A stretch of DNA of 64,000 bases from Halopseudomonas xinjiangensis (GCA_011050525.1 DRFO01000030.1:62001-126000), one strand, 5' to 3'. Shown: positions 19,337-31,004, numbered from the stretch's first letter. A program made the numbers and translations. The notes: a model not told the origin generated them from the sequence alone.

Positions 19337-19840
19337 ATGCCGTTACCCGGCCTGCTGATGTTATTGATGATCACGCTGCTCTCAGGCTGCGCCAGTACAC
19401 CTGAGCCGGTTTTCGAATCCCCTTCGGCCGGGAATGCAACATCGTCGCCAGCTGCCGCACAGGGCCATGAAGACGTTCTGTTTCATGCGTTCAGTCTGAT
19501 TGGCACGCCCTATCGCTATGGCGGCAATTCCCCGGACACCGGTTTCGATTGCAGCGGGCTGATTCATTACGTGTACCGTGAAGCGGCGGGCTTGAAACTG
19601 CCGCGCACCACCGCTGGCTTGAGCGCACTGGATGCGGCGCCAGATGCCAGACAGCCTTTGCAGCCGGGGGATCTGGTGCTCTTTGCCATGAGCGGCAGGC
19701 GCGTTGATCACGCGGGAATCTATGTCGGCGAAGGACGTTTCCTGCACGCGCCCAGCAGCGGCGGGCGGGTCCGGGTCGACAGCCTGCATGCAGGACACTG
19801 GCAGCGTAGCTACAAGGGCTCGCGGCGAGTGCTTGACTGA
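19337..19840 (+). CDS. NlpC/P60 (C40) cell-wall peptidase lipoprotein
   Basis: 167-residue lipoprotein with lipobox LLSGC (lipidated Cys18), then an NlpC/P60 domain with catalytic Cys72 (FDCSGL), His125 (DHAGIY) and His137. Such enzymes cut peptidoglycan stem peptides, usually between gamma-D-Glu and diaminopimelate, and this one resembles the outer-membrane Spr/MepS type. Intact triad suggests activity. It ends about 65 bases before the Pho-box-like repeats of the ptx operon and is not part of it. Confidence 0.9.
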   Translation: MPLPGLLMLLMITLLSGCASTPEPVFESPSAGNATSSPAAAQGHEDVLFHAFSLIGTPYRYGGNSPDTGFDCSGLIHYVYREAAGLKLPRTTAGLSALDAAPDARQPLQPGDLVLFAMSGRRVDHAGIYVGEGRFLHAPSSGGRVRVDSLHAGHWQRSYKGSRRVLD

Positions 19841-19906
19841 TAGGTGCTGTCCGGTCTGCGCGACGCGGTCTGCACGCCCCGCTCGGCGCGCCCATCCTTC
19901 TTTGAA

Positions 19907-19946
19907 TCGTCACTGCCCCGTCACGCCTTCGTCATCTTTTCATCTT
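19907..19946 (+). promoter_or_regulatory. Probable Pho box (PhoB binding repeats) of the ptx operon
   Basis: Heptamers TCGTCAC (19907), CCGTCAC (19918) and TCGTCAT (19929) recur with exact 11-bp period, and a weaker fourth unit TCATCTT follows at 19940. The PhoB consensus is CTGTCAT repeated every 11 bp; the GTCA core is kept in three units. The site ends 56 bases before the ptxA start. A -10 could not be placed with confidence. PhoB control is known for phosphite operons elsewhere. Confidence 0.65.
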
Positions 19947-20002
19947 AGCGTTGCATTGTGGTTCGCAATAAAGCGGGCCACAGCATTGCGAAAGGTGATC
20001 AT

Positions 20003-21711
<1,709 letters not shown>

Positions 21712-21722
21712 GGAAGCCTGCC

Positions 21723-22553
21723 ATGACTATTCAATCGAACGCTTCAGCGAGCCCTACCCAGGTTGATTACGAACAGGTACTGGCCAATTATGGACGTGGC
21801 TGGAAGCGCAAGTTGGCGCAGATCGCTGTGGTTCTGGGGGTAGTGCTGACCGCCAGTTGGTATGTGGAGTTGCTGGACTTTGAAACCCTTGCCCGGGGTG
21901 TGCCGGCGATCATGACACTGGCGGGGGAATCCTTTCCGCCGGATTTTCGCAACGCAGCAGACTGGTTCTTGCCATTGGTCGATACGCTGGCCATGAGTAT
22001 CGCCGGAACGGCAATAGCGGTGAGTTTTTCGCTGCCGTTGGCTTTTTTGGGCGCCCGTAACACCTCGCCGCATCCCTTGGTATTCCAGGTGACGCGGGTG
22101 ATTCTGAACGCGCTGCGGTCAGTTCCCGAGCTGATCATGGGTATCATCTTTGTCGCCGCGGTGGGTTTTGGCGCTTTGCCTGGCGTGTTGGCCCTGGGGT
22201 TGCACTCCATTGGCATGGTAGGCAAGTTCTTCGCCGAAGCTATCGAACATGTGGATGAAGCACCGGTCGAGGCCGCACGGGCCGCCGGCGCCACGCCGTT
22301 GCAGGTTCTCTATCACGCCGTCTTACCGCAGGTAATGCCGCAGTTCGCGGACGTTTCTATCTACCGCTGGGAATACAACTTCCGCGCCTCGACGGTGATG
22401 GGCATGGTTGGTGCCGGCGGAATCGGCTTCGAACTGATGGGGTCGCTGCGCATCATGCAGTATCAGGAAGTATTCGCAATCCTGCTTGTGATTCTGTTGA
22501 TGGTGACACTGGTCGACGCCCTCAGCGGCTCGCTGCGAAAGGCATTCAAATAA
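21723..22553 (+). CDS. ptxC: PtxC, phosphite ABC transporter permease
   Basis: 276-residue inner-membrane permease of the PhnE type. About five to six helices are seen, with the cytoplasmic EAA loop ([14 protein letters not shown]) that docks on PtxA. Stop TAA at 22551-22553; ptxD begins seven bases later. Likely forms a homodimer in the PtxABC importer. Confidence 0.92.
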   Translation: MTIQSNASASPTQVDYEQVLANYGRGWKRKLAQIAVVLGVVLTASWYVELLDFETLARGVPAIMTLAGESFPPDFRNAADWFLPLVDTLAMSIAGTAIAVSFSLPLAFLGARNTSPHPLVFQVTRVILNALRSVPELIMGIIFVAAVGFGALPGVLALGLHSIGMVGKFFAEAIEHVDEAPVEAARAAGATPLQVLYHAVLPQVMPQFADVSIYRWEYNFRASTVMGMVGAGGIGFELMGSLRIMQYQEVFAILLVILLMVTLVDALSGSLRKAFK

Positions 22554-22560
22554 GGTGTCG

Positions 22561-23574
22561 ATGATGAAACCACGTGTAGTGATAACGCATAAAGTCCATA
22601 ACGAAACACTCGATTTTCTGACTCCCCATTGCGAGCTGATAACCAATCAAGGTGATCGTACCTTGCCCCGCGATGAGGTGTTGCGTCGAGCCGCCAATGC
22701 AGAGGCGCTAATGGCGTTCATGCCTGATCGCATCGACGATGGCTTTCTCGCGGCCTGTCCCCGGCTGCAGGTCATCGGCGCCGCGCTCAAGGGCTACGAC
22801 AATTTCGATGTGCAGGCCTGTACGCAGAGGGGCGTGTGGCTGACGTTCGTACCAGACCTTCTGACAGTGCCTACCGCCGAGCTGACGGTGGGGCTGACCA
22901 TCGGACTGTTACGGCATCTGAGGGCCGCCGACGCCCATGTGCGCTCCGGTGAGTTTCGCGGCTGGCAACCACAGTTCTACGGGTTGGGCATCGAAGGGTC
23001 GACGCTGGGCATCATTGGCATGGGTGCGATCGGTAGAGCAGTGGCCCAGCGTTTCAAGGGCTGGGGCGCACGGATGCTGTACAGCGAGAAGCTGGCGTTG
23101 AGCGCTGCGGATGAAACGGCGCTCGAGATCGAACATCGCTCGCTCGACCAGTTGCTACGAGAGTCGGATGTAGTGATTCTTGCGTTGGGATTGAACCCGC
23201 ATACCCTGCACACGATCAACGCCGAACGGCTTGCGCTGATGAAACCCGGCGCCTTTCTGATCAACCCCTGCAGAGGCTCGGTCGTGGATGAATCGGCCGT
23301 GCTGGATGCGCTTGTTGGTGGAGGGTTACGTGGCTACGCAGCGGATGTATTCGAGATGGAAGACTGGGCGAGGGATGAGCGCCCACAGACCATCGCGCCT
23401 GCTTTGCTTGCTCATCCCCAGACGTTATTCAGTGCCCATATAGGCTCGGCGGTCAGCCGCGTGCGTCTGGCAATCGAGCGGCGCGCTGCGCAAAACATAT
23501 TGCAGGTTTTGCGAGGTGATCGGCCACAGGATGCTGCCAACCTGCCGTCGGCTCCGGTACGCGCGGTATGCTGA
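22561..23574 (+). CDS. ptxD: PtxD, NAD-dependent phosphite dehydrogenase
   Basis: Oxidises phosphite to phosphate with NAD+. The 337-residue protein is a D-2-hydroxyacid dehydrogenase-family enzyme very like Pseudomonas stutzeri PtxD over its whole length (shared [48 protein letters not shown]). The dinucleotide loop is GIIGMGAIG. The catalytic Arg (NPCRGS), Glu (VFEMEDW) and His (AHIGSAV) are all present. The Glu after the second strand (YSEK) favours NAD over NADP. ATG 22561 or 22564 is the start, with AAGGTG upstream. The 3' end overlaps ptxE by 7 bases. Confidence 0.96.
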   Translation: MMKPRVVITHKVHNETLDFLTPHCELITNQGDRTLPRDEVLRRAANAEALMAFMPDRIDDGFLAACPRLQVIGAALKGYDNFDVQACTQRGVWLTFVPDLLTVPTAELTVGLTIGLLRHLRAADAHVRSGEFRGWQPQFYGLGIEGSTLGIIGMGAIGRAVAQRFKGWGARMLYSEKLALSAADETALEIEHRSLDQLLRESDVVILALGLNPHTLHTINAERLALMKPGAFLINPCRGSVVDESAVLDALVGGGLRGYAADVFEMEDWARDERPQTIAPALLAHPQTLFSAHIGSAVSRVRLAIERRAAQNILQVLRGDRPQDAANLPSAPVRAVC

Positions 23575-24491
23575 ATCTGATCTGGATCAAGACGCTGGTC
23601 GCTTTGCTTCAGCATGGGTCGTTCCAGACCGCAGCCGAACAGCTTGGCATTGCCCAGCCCACCGTAAGCCAGCACATTCAGAAGCTGGAGGAACAGTTGG
23701 GTGTTGCACTGGTACGACGCGAAAGAACCGGCTGTCAGCCTACGCGTGAAGCGCTGCTGCTGATGCCCTTTGCCAAAAGCCTGTTGCTGTTAAATGACCG
23801 GGCCTTGCGTGCCATCGCGGGCGGGGAGCTGCGGATAGGGGCCAGCTCGAATATTGGTATTTATATGCTGCAACCGCACGTGCGGTCCTTTGTAGCCGAA
23901 GCGGGTACCGCCATCGACCTGAAGCTGGTGATTGACAGCAATCCCATCATCGCGCAAAAACTGAACGACGTGGAACTGGATCTGGCGGTAATGGAGTGGT
24001 GGGCGCCAACTGCGGGCTTTGAAAGCTGCAGCTGGAGAAAGGAGGCGCTGGTGCTGATAGTGCCTCCTGAGCATCCGTATGCCGAGCTGAGGGAGGTCAG
24101 TCAGGAACACCTCAGGGGCCTGAATCTGATCGGTGGCGAGACGGGAACCGGTACCGGACGCCTGATCGAGCGTTATTTTGCCGACCGGGATGCAATGCCC
24201 GGGGTGTCCATGCAATTGGGAAGCACCGAGGCTGTCAAGCAGGCAGTTAAGGCCGGACTTGGCATCTCGCTGGTGCTGGCCGCGGCAGTTACGGAGGAGG
24301 TCAGAACGGGCAGCCTTTGTGCCATTCCGTTCAGCGGTGGAGGGCTGCTCAAGGAGCTGACTGTCGTCTGGCGATCTGGCGCGGTTCGGCCTGGCGCGGC
24401 GCGATCAGCTCAGCGGCCCGACTTCGTCAGTCATTTACTGCAAGAGGCTGGCGCTCGGGCTTCTGCAGCAGCACTACATCCGCCCCGATAA
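23568..24491 (+). CDS. ptxE: PtxE, LysR-type regulator of the phosphite operon
   Basis: 307-residue LysR regulator with a winged-helix start ([20 protein letters not shown] at residues 19-38) and a co-inducer domain. In other organisms ptxE closes the ptxABCDE operon; its regulatory importance there is unclear, since Pho control dominates. The last 65 bases overlap the convergent methyltransferase gene on the other strand, so its C-terminal tail may be an extension. Confidence 0.88.
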   Translation: MLNLIWIKTLVALLQHGSFQTAAEQLGIAQPTVSQHIQKLEEQLGVALVRRERTGCQPTREALLLMPFAKSLLLLNDRALRAIAGGELRIGASSNIGIYMLQPHVRSFVAEAGTAIDLKLVIDSNPIIAQKLNDVELDLAVMEWWAPTAGFESCSWRKEALVLIVPPEHPYAELREVSQEHLRGLNLIGGETGTGTGRLIERYFADRDAMPGVSMQLGSTEAVKQAVKAGLGISLVLAAAVTEEVRTGSLCAIPFSGGGLLKELTVVWRSGAVRPGAARSAQRPDFVSHLLQEAGARASAAALHPPR

Positions 24492-25107
24492 TGTCCAACT
24501 TGGCGGCCCACTTTTCAGCCAGCCAGTGAAAGGTTGCGCTGCTGAAAAAACTGATATGCGTCAGGTCGTTCTTGTAGTGCCAGGAGGCGAAGGCTTCCTG
24601 GCTGGTCACGCGCTTGGTCATGATGCCCAGCCAGCCGCCAGGTTTGAGGCACCGCCATAGCCTGTCCAGCTCGAGGGTAGGTTGCGACAGGTGCTCGACT
24701 ACCTCTGTCGCGGTGATGAAATCCCATTGCCGATCAAAGACCTCGGGGTTTGGGTAATAGTAGATATCATGCAGACAAACCTGATGGCCCGCCTGCTCGA
24801 GCATCAGGGCTAGCGCTGGCGCAGGCCCACAGCCAAAATCAAGACCAACGCCTGATGTGCCGAGCCTTTCTTTCAGCGGCTCGGTAAGGCGCGACAGAAA
24901 TTTCTGATAACCGGGGTCCTCTGCAACGTTCTGGTGCAGATCGTAGATGCTGCGCTCCGCCGCAGAGTCGAGCTGGCAATTCGCAGGCACATGCACCAGA
25001 TCACACACCGGGCAGTGGAAATAGTCGCGCCGGTCTCGGTAATACCAGTGTGCAGAGGCCCCGCACAAGGGGCAGGGGGCCGATGACGTGTCGGATGGCG
25101 GCTTCAT
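24427..25107 (-). CDS. Class I SAM-dependent methyltransferase with N-terminal zinc ribbon
   Basis: 226 residues. A short zinc-ribbon with two CxxC pairs (PCPLC and HCPVC, about residues 12-39) precedes a Rossmann methyltransferase whose SAM loop is GLDFGCGPAP, followed by ATEVVEHL. It is of the kind often labelled methyltransferase type 12; the substrate is unknown. The start ATG 25107 overlaps the stop of the CPBP gene (ATGA), so it is the second gene of a leftward unit. Its 3' end overlaps ptxE by 65 bases. Confidence 0.82.
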   Translation of the reverse strand: MKPPSDTSSAPCPLCGASAHWYYRDRRDYFHCPVCDLVHVPANCQLDSAAERSIYDLHQNVAEDPGYQKFLSRLTEPLKERLGTSGVGLDFGCGPAPALALMLEQAGHQVCLHDIYYYPNPEVFDRQWDFITATEVVEHLSQPTLELDRLWRCLKPGGWLGIMTKRVTSQEAFASWHYKNDLTHISFFSSATFHWLAEKWAAKLDIIGADVVLLQKPERQPLAVND

Positions 25108-25847
25108 TCCAGCGCCACCATCAAAATGGTCAGGCCGTTATAGGCAGCGTGGGCGAGAACACACAGCCAGAGCTGGTCGTACTTCCAGCGCAGCCAGCCG
25201 AGAATAAGACCAAGCAGACCTATCACCAGCACCCCGCCGGGGCTATAGAAGCTGTGCACCAACGCGAAGATCACCGTTGAGGCGGGTAAGGCCACAAGCA
25301 ATCCAGGTCGGGTCTGCCTGAGAGACTGGAACAGCCAGCCGCGAAATATCAGCTCTTCGGCGAAGGGCACCCACAGAATGGCGATCAGCAGTCCTGCCGC
25401 CAGCCGTGCACCTGGCAAATCGAGCAGGGGAGTGATGGCTTGGGGCGAACCTCCTGCTTCGGGTAGCAAGGTATCCGGGTCGAACCTGAAGTCCAGCCAT
25501 TGCGCGAGGGGATCAGCCGCCAGGACCATGAAGGCCGCACCAGCCAAGGCAACCCAGACGCCGGACCACGATATGTTGCGGCCGATCAGCCAGCGCAGCG
25601 AGTTGGTGGGCTTGAGCAGCCAGGCGATGACCAAGCTGCCCAGAATGAGCATGCCGGCAAACAACGCATCGAGCAGCAGGAACTGGGTGTCGATATGGAA
25701 CCGATTGCCGCCCTGACGCATGATCCAGGCCGCCGAGTAATGGCTAAAAACGCCGAGCAGGCCGTACAGTACCGCCAGGCGCAGCAGGATCAGGCCGTCG
25801 TCCAGGGCGGATCGGCTGGGCTGGGGCAACGCGACGAAGCGAATCAT
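25104..25847 (-). CDS. CPBP-family intramembrane metalloprotease
   Basis: 247-residue polytopic protein of the CAAX protease / bacteriocin-processing family. The three intramembrane motifs are intact: EELIFRG (EExxxR), FALVHSF (FxxxH) and HAAYNG (HxxxN). Members cleave within or near membranes or process bacteriocins; here no bacteriocin gene is evident. Coupled to the methyltransferase by ATGA; 13 bases separate it from the patatin gene upstream. Confidence 0.88.
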   Translation of the reverse strand: MIRFVALPQPSRSALDDGLILLRLAVLYGLLGVFSHYSAAWIMRQGGNRFHIDTQFLLLDALFAGMLILGSLVIAWLLKPTNSLRWLIGRNISWSGVWVALAGAAFMVLAADPLAQWLDFRFDPDTLLPEAGGSPQAITPLLDLPGARLAAGLLIAILWVPFAEELIFRGWLFQSLRQTRPGLLVALPASTVIFALVHSFYSPGGVLVIGLLGLILGWLRWKYDQLWLCVLAHAAYNGLTILMVALE

Positions 25848-25860
25848 TTGGGCTCGACGG

Positions 25861-26940
25861 TCATAGTGGTTGAAGGCGGTCCATCAACCGGCCGGTGTCG
25901 ACCAGTTCGAGGAATTCATCACCCAGCCGCTGGCTTTCGTCCATTGCCTTGCGCCAGTATTTCTCCCGCGCCTGATCGTCGCCGAGGAAGCGGGTGAAAT
26001 CCTTTCGATCCGGTAGCTTGCCATAGGGTAGAGAAGCCAGATAACTGCGTGACGGGGCGAGCAGCAACACGTCCTTGAGCTGCTCCGGATTGCCACGGCG
26101 CCAGGGGAGACTCTTGTCGAACCAGCCGGGAACCACCCGGTCGACGAAATGCGGATATAGCACTACCCCGGGGGCGTTGTAGGGCAGGTCGAGATGATAG
26201 TCGAGCAAGCCGCCGTCACGATAAGCGCCAGCCGCCATGCCTGGAATATCCCGCACTGCTTCCATGACCATTGGGATCGATCCCGAGGCTAGCAGCGCCT
26301 GACGGATATTCATCGCGCTCAGATGAACATGGCTGCTGGGAAAATCGAGCAACTGTTGCAAAGGCGGAAGCAGTCTGGGGTCATGCAGAATCACTCGCTC
26401 GAAATAGCGCTTGAGATAGCGTCGGCCAAGCAGGTTGGCGCTGATAACTCCACTTAGCCCCAGCGCCAGTCGTGACCGGGTGTCGTGCTGGAGTATACCG
26501 AGGCTGCGGACCACTACCACATTCAGATGATAGAGCGGATTGCTCAGCAGGCTTTCGAAGTGGCCTTCCAGTAGTTCGTCGAGCATTGCGCCGCAGCGTT
26601 GGCTGATCTGCGCTATGGTGATTCCCTTGGGAAAGCGCTGGGTGGTGTAAAGCTCTCCCAGACGCTTAAGCCCGGCTACCGGGTCCGGCAGGCAAACACT
26701 GGCGAAGCGCCAACTGCCGATCGACGCGCCGATTAGGCTGCGCGGCTGGGGTGAGCGGGATAACCATTGACCGAACAGGGCCAGGTCCAGGCCCTGGATG
26801 CCGAGCGCTTTGGGTCCGCCCGCTGCGCCTGGAATCATGTGGATGTCCTCGGGCTGGAGTCCACTGTTGCGGATACGGTTCAGCGCCCGATGGCCCGCTC
26901 GCAAGGTAAGAGCCGATGAAGCAATATGAATGGCAACCAT
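25861..26940 (-). CDS. Patatin-like phospholipase
   Basis: 359-residue serine-aspartate acyl hydrolase. The oxyanion loop is GAAGGPKALG near residue 39, the nucleophile elbow is GASIG, and the catalytic Asp lies in DGGLLDYH. The dyad is complete. No signal peptide is visible, so the enzyme is cytosolic or secreted by a non-Sec route. ATG 26940 is the start, with AAGG eight bases upstream. First gene of a leftward unit with the CPBP protease and methyltransferase. Confidence 0.85.
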   Translation of the reverse strand: MVAIHIASSALTLRAGHRALNRIRNSGLQPEDIHMIPGAAGGPKALGIQGLDLALFGQWLSRSPQPRSLIGASIGSWRFASVCLPDPVAGLKRLGELYTTQRFPKGITIAQISQRCGAMLDELLEGHFESLLSNPLYHLNVVVVRSLGILQHDTRSRLALGLSGVISANLLGRRYLKRYFERVILHDPRLLPPLQQLLDFPSSHVHLSAMNIRQALLASGSIPMVMEAVRDIPGMAAGAYRDGGLLDYHLDLPYNAPGVVLYPHFVDRVVPGWFDKSLPWRRGNPEQLKDVLLLAPSRSYLASLPYGKLPDRKDFTRFLGDDQAREKYWRKAMDESQRLGDEFLELVDTGRLMDRLQPL

Positions 26941-26954
26941 CAAATAACCTTGGT

Positions 26955-26971
26955 TTTAAGTTTCGCTTCAG
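26955..26971 (+). promoter_or_regulatory. PmrA/QseB-type response-regulator box before the PepSY-TCS operon
   Basis: TTTAAG, five bases, then CTTCAG, matching the tandem HTTAAK-N5-HTTAAK pattern of PmrA/QseB regulators with one mismatch. AT-rich TATATAGGAT eight to seventeen bases downstream could be the -10. It may mediate autoregulation by the downstream response regulator. Confidence 0.4.
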
Positions 26972-27019
26972 GTTGCCTATATAGGATACAAGCTCAACCA
27001 AACGCCGGAGATCTATACT

Positions 27020-27325
27020 ATGAAAAATCTTGTAACGCTGTCATGCACTGCCTTGCTGGCAATCGGTTCTGCGGCCGTCTTTGCCGATGATGTCAATATG
27101 GCCGATGCCAACCGCTTGGTAGAAGAAGGCAAAATTCAGTCCTTCAAAAGTCTGGATGAAAAGGCCATGTCTTTGCAGCAGGGCACAATTACCGAAACCG
27201 ATCTGGAACAGGAAGCCGGGCGCTACGTCTATAAGGTAGAGATGCGCACTGCCGAGGGCCGCGAGTGGGACATCGAGCTGGACGCGAGCAATGCAGAAGT
27301 GCTCAAAAACAAGCAGGATGACTGA
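27020..27325 (+). CDS. Small periplasmic PepSY-domain protein
   Basis: 101 residues: a signal peptide (cleavage after about residue 22, VFADD) followed by a single PepSY domain (EEGKIQSFKSL...RYVYKVEM). PepSY proteins often bind peptides or modulate sensors. It heads an operon with a second PepSY protein and a two-component system, suggesting it modulates the kinase or is its target. Good GGAG site upstream. Confidence 0.85.
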   Translation: MKNLVTLSCTALLAIGSAAVFADDVNMADANRLVEEGKIQSFKSLDEKAMSLQQGTITETDLEQEAGRYVYKVEMRTAEGREWDIELDASNAEVLKNKQDD

Positions 27326-27662
27326 TAATTCCTGTGTGTCTCAACCAGCCGCCTCGGGCGGCTGGATGCGTTGCGCCCTGCTGGGCGCGCTGTTTTGCTG
27401 GCCCGCCTTTACCTATGCCGGACGCGATATTGGGCAGGATGAAGCCCTGCGCCTGGTAGAGCAGGGCACCATAGAATCGTTGAATGTCCTTATTGCCGAT
27501 GCTCTCGAGCGATTTCCCGGGCGTTTTTTGCAGGCGGAGCTCGAATTGGATGATGGCCGCTACATCTATGAAATCGAGATCGTGACCCAGGAACGCCGGG
27601 TAATGGAGCTTGAGTATGATGCCGCTACGCGGGAATTGCTGGATGTAGATGAGGACGATTGA
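27318..27662 (+). CDS. Second PepSY-domain protein, exported
   Basis: 114 residues from ATG 27318, overlapping the previous gene by eight bases. A hydrophobic export signal ([19 protein letters not shown]) starts 17 residues in, so an internal start at 27366 is possible. The PepSY core is [14 protein letters not shown]...RYIYEIEI. It ends one base into the response-regulator start (TGATG). Confidence 0.82.
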   Translation: MTDNSCVSQPAASGGWMRCALLGALFCWPAFTYAGRDIGQDEALRLVEQGTIESLNVLIADALERFPGRFLQAELELDDGRYIYEIEIVTQERRVMELEYDAATRELLDVDEDD

Positions 27663-28333
27663 TGCGTCTCTTGCTGGTTGAGGACAATGTCGCGCTGGCA
27701 GATACGCTCTGCACGGTATTCAAGGGAGCCGGTTACGCGGTGGACTGGCGCACGGATGGCCGCGATGCCGAGATCCTGGGTGGGCAGGAACCCTATGATC
27801 TTTGCGTTCTGGATCTAGGACTGCCCGGACGTGGTGGGCTGGACGTATTGAAGAACTGGCGAGCGGTAGGCATAGACCTGCCGGTTCTGGTTCTGACCGC
27901 TAGGGGCAGTTGGTCAGAGCGCATTGATGGGCTTAGGGCGGGCGCTGATGACTATCTGCCCAAGCCGTTTCACCATGAGGAGCTGCTGCTGCGCTTGCAG
28001 GTGCTGGTCCGCCGCAGCCACGGCCGCGAACCTCAGTCGGTATTGCGAGCCGCCGGTCTAGAGCTGGACGAATCCACTCAACATGTCGTTGCAGGCGCTT
28101 CCCTTCCGATTGCGCTGTCGGCTGCGGAATTCAAGCTGCTGCGCTATTTCATGCTTAACGCCGGAAAATTGCTGTCCAAAGGCAAGCTGGCAGATCATAT
28201 GTACGAATACGAAACCGAGCGTGATTCCAACGTGATAGAGGTGCAGGTGAATCACTTGCGTCGGAAGCTCGGACGTGGCGCCATCGAGACCCGACGCGGG
28301 CAAGGCTATCTTCTGGTGGGAGTCACGCCTTGA
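27662..28333 (+). CDS. OmpR-family response regulator
   Basis: 223 residues. Receiver domain with phospho-acceptor Asp51 (VLDLGLPG) and the Lys of LPKPF near residue 101, then an OmpR winged helix ([16 protein letters not shown]). Closest in layout to QseB/PmrA regulators. Overlaps the kinase start by TTGA. Confidence 0.92.
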   Translation: MRLLLVEDNVALADTLCTVFKGAGYAVDWRTDGRDAEILGGQEPYDLCVLDLGLPGRGGLDVLKNWRAVGIDLPVLVLTARGSWSERIDGLRAGADDYLPKPFHHEELLLRLQVLVRRSHGREPQSVLRAAGLELDESTQHVVAGASLPIALSAAEFKLLRYFMLNAGKLLSKGKLADHMYEYETERDSNVIEVQVNHLRRKLGRGAIETRRGQGYLLVGVTP

Positions 28334-29649
28334 GAAGCATAGGTCAGCAGTTGGGTGCTGGTCTGATCGCCATTCTGCTGATCACCGTGGTGCTGGTAGG
28401 GCAGGGCAGCGTATGGCTGTTTGATCGTGCGCTGCGCATTTATCTGCAAGACGTGCTGCAGCGCGAAACGGACAGCCTCCTCGCCGCTTTGACGCCTGGC
28501 ACCGCCGGACTCTACCTGGATTACAACCGCATCGACCCCGATTACCAGCGCCCTTTTTCGGGGCGTTATTTTGTGGTGGATGGCCATGAGCGCTGGCGCT
28601 CCCGGTCCCTCTGGGATCAGCGCCTACCGCTAAACGTGCAGGGGCTGCAAAATACCTTGATAGACGGACCGAGAGGTCAGCAGCTGCTGGTGTTGAACGG
28701 ACGGTACGTCAAGCTCGGTGAACCGGTAAGAATAAGCGTCGCAATCGACTACCAGCCGCTGCTTACCTCGTTGGAACGAGCCAAGTGGTGGATATGGGGG
28801 CTGGGCGGGTTGTCTATCCTATTGAGCGTGCTGTTACAGCAATGGCTGCTCAAGCGCTCCTTGCAGCCCTTGCGTATGGCCCGCCAGGAGCTCGCCGAAT
28901 GGCGCAGCGGCCAGCGCCTTGATCTCAATGAGGTGGTCCCGGAGGAACTGCAGCCACTGGTTGCGGAAATCAACCATCTTGGCAGACAGATAGAGCAGAC
29001 TCTCAAACGTTCGCGTAGCGGGTTGGGCGATCTGGGTCATGCCTTGAAGACGCCGCTGGCGGTACTGGACAGCAATCTACAGCAACAACTGGAGCACATT
29101 GACCCGCTTAGGCTGGCGACTATGCAGGCTCAGGTTGCCAGCATGCAACAGCAGCTAGAGAGGGCGCTGCAGCGTGCCAGGTTGGCACCCGAGCGTCAGG
29201 CCGGTGACAGGTTCGATCCGCAACGGGACCTGCAGTGGCTGATCGCTTCCCTGCAAAGCGTCCATGGAGGCGGGTGCAACCTGGAGTGCTTGGGCGACGC
29301 CGCCAGTGAGTGGCCCTTCGAGCGCGAAGATATGCTTGAACTGCTGGGCAACCTGCTGGATAACGCCTGCAAATGGTCCGCAGGAAACGTCCTGTTGAGC
29401 TGGGAACAGACCGCCACCGGGATGTTGGTGAAGGTAGAGGATGACGGCCCGGGCATTGTTCCGGAAAATCGCGAGGCGGTATTGCGCCGTGGTTCTCGTC
29501 TGGATGAGAGCGTCAACGGTCACGGGTTGGGGCTGGCGATTGTCAGTGACATGGTCGAGGTGTACGAGGGGCGAATCTCATTGTCCCAGTCGCACCTGGG
29601 CGGCTTGCAGATTGAGGTCTTCCTGCCGCGTCAGCGCAAGCGTTTCTGA
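28330..29649 (+). CDS. Sensor histidine kinase paired with the OmpR regulator
   Basis: 439 residues beginning at TTG 28330. Two membrane helices (about 8-31 and 155-178) flank a periplasmic sensor of about 120 residues. The phospho-accepting His237 is in GHALKTP, the N box is [13 protein letters not shown], and glycine boxes GPGIV and GHGLGL follow. PhoQ/PmrB-like architecture. It ends one base from the convergent EAL gene, with no room for a terminator. Confidence 0.9.
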   Translation: MRSIGQQLGAGLIAILLITVVLVGQGSVWLFDRALRIYLQDVLQRETDSLLAALTPGTAGLYLDYNRIDPDYQRPFSGRYFVVDGHERWRSRSLWDQRLPLNVQGLQNTLIDGPRGQQLLVLNGRYVKLGEPVRISVAIDYQPLLTSLERAKWWIWGLGGLSILLSVLLQQWLLKRSLQPLRMARQELAEWRSGQRLDLNEVVPEELQPLVAEINHLGRQIEQTLKRSRSGLGDLGHALKTPLAVLDSNLQQQLEHIDPLRLATMQAQVASMQQQLERALQRARLAPERQAGDRFDPQRDLQWLIASLQSVHGGGCNLECLGDAASEWPFEREDMLELLGNLLDNACKWSAGNVLLSWEQTATGMLVKVEDDGPGIVPENREAVLRRGSRLDESVNGHGLGLAIVSDMVEVYEGRISLSQSHLGGLQIEVFLPRQRKRF

Positions 29650-29650
29650 A

Positions 29651-30865
29651 TCAGGTTTCGGGAGCCCAGCTTTTCGCCAGGGTTACGTTTTCTGATGGGC
29701 CGAGAATCATGGAAATGTTGATGTCCACCAGCAGTAGGTGGCGGCTGTTGTCAATAAACAGACCGGAGGTCATGCAGTACTGGTTGCTGGTGGCGTCGCG
29801 GTAACGATTCGACAGTATCACCCGGCTGTCTTCGCCTGCTTCAGCCAGAATCTGATAAAAATACGGCCGCCAGGACCAGTTATGGTCAAGGTAGCGGGGG
29901 TCCGATGTCCATTTGCCTGCGACCCGTTCGTAGTTGGGTGAAATCTGTGTTCCCTGAGCGTCGCACAGAAAACAACGCAGGAGCCAGGGGTAGTTCTTGG
30001 TCGAAGGCAGGTGGGCCGGCCGCGCTCCAGCATTGAGCCAGTTGCGCAGAGCCGCAAACAGGCGAGCCAGGGATTCCCTGAGGGCGGCAAGCTTGGCTCC
30101 CTCTGCCAGCTTCTGACGCACGTAGTGATCCCTTGAACTTGAAAACTGCGTCTGGAATGCATCGGCAGGCAGGAAGTTTTCCTCAGCCTTGGCGAACAGA
30201 TAACCTTGCACGTACCGTGCACCACACTCCAAAGCGAAATGCAGTTCCTGCTCCGTTTCAACCCCTTCGGCTATTATCCAGCAGCCCGTTTTTTCCGCCA
30301 TCATGGCCAAGGCGCGGACGAAGTCACGGTTGCTCCCGTTGCCGCTCGCGGCCTTGCGGAACGACTGAATGTCCAGCTTGAGAATGTCAGGCTCCAGTGC
30401 GAGTATCCGGTCGAGCATCGAGTAGCCCGCGCCAAAGTCATCGATGGCAATACGCACCCCGGCCTGCCGGTAACGCTGCACCACCTCCTTGAGCTGGTGG
30501 ATGTCGCCTTGCAATTCGGTTATCTCGAAGACTACCTGCTCGGCTGGTAAGCCGATGTCCTCAAGTAGCTTGAGGCTGGGTAATGGTTGTCCATGTGCTC
30601 GCTGGGCTATCCAGAGGGGGGACATATTCAAACTGAGGAATCCATCGGGGCTGTCACGAAATCGTTCGAGAGCCAGGTGTCTCACGCTTCGCTCCAGTTC
30701 TAGAAGGTCCTGCGGATCGACATCGGGATCAACAAACAGCGGACCGGCACTAGTAATGCCTCCGGAGTCATCGCGCAGACGGGCAAGCGCTTCGTACCCG
30801 GCAATCCGGCCTGTAGCTGTGTCTATCAAGGGTTGAAAGTAGGGCAAAGGCTGACCGTCAATCAC
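29651..30865 (-). CDS. EAL-domain c-di-GMP phosphodiesterase with YkuI-type C-terminal sensor domain
   Basis: 404 residues, GTG start with GGAG upstream. The EAL domain keeps the catalytic residues: GYEALARL, the Asn of LNMSP, FEITE, IDDFGAGYS, the Lys of ILKLD, AEGVETE and QGYLFAK, so hydrolysis of c-di-GMP is expected. The C-terminal 150 residues resemble the Cache-like YkuI_C domain (FLCDAQGTQISPNYER...WRPYF). No membrane helices, so a cytosolic sensor-enzyme. Length matches Bacillus YkuI (about 407). Confidence 0.88.
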   Translation of the reverse strand: MIDGQPLPYFQPLIDTATGRIAGYEALARLRDDSGGITSAGPLFVDPDVDPQDLLELERSVRHLALERFRDSPDGFLSLNMSPLWIAQRAHGQPLPSLKLLEDIGLPAEQVVFEITELQGDIHQLKEVVQRYRQAGVRIAIDDFGAGYSMLDRILALEPDILKLDIQSFRKAASGNGSNRDFVRALAMMAEKTGCWIIAEGVETEQELHFALECGARYVQGYLFAKAEENFLPADAFQTQFSSSRDHYVRQKLAEGAKLAALRESLARLFAALRNWLNAGARPAHLPSTKNYPWLLRCFLCDAQGTQISPNYERVAGKWTSDPRYLDHNWSWRPYFYQILAEAGEDSRVILSNRYRDATSNQYCMTSGLFIDNSRHLLLVDINISMILGPSENVTLAKSWAPET

Positions 30866-31004
30866 GTTGCTTCTCCAGGCACATTATTCCGCTAGATAGA
30901 GGACACAGCTAACTAAGCAAGATTATAGCCAAGCTCCGGCAGACCGCTTCCTGACGAAAAAATGCGCGAAAGATGTGCATGAATGGCTGATCTGGTATGC
31001 ACCT

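Noticed and set aside
19951..19968. TTGC-N10-GCAA inverted repeat as a LysR (PtxE) operator
   Set aside because: The arms are only 4 bp and do not show a clear T-N11-A site; the 11-bp Pho repeats explain regulation better. Kept only as a possibility.
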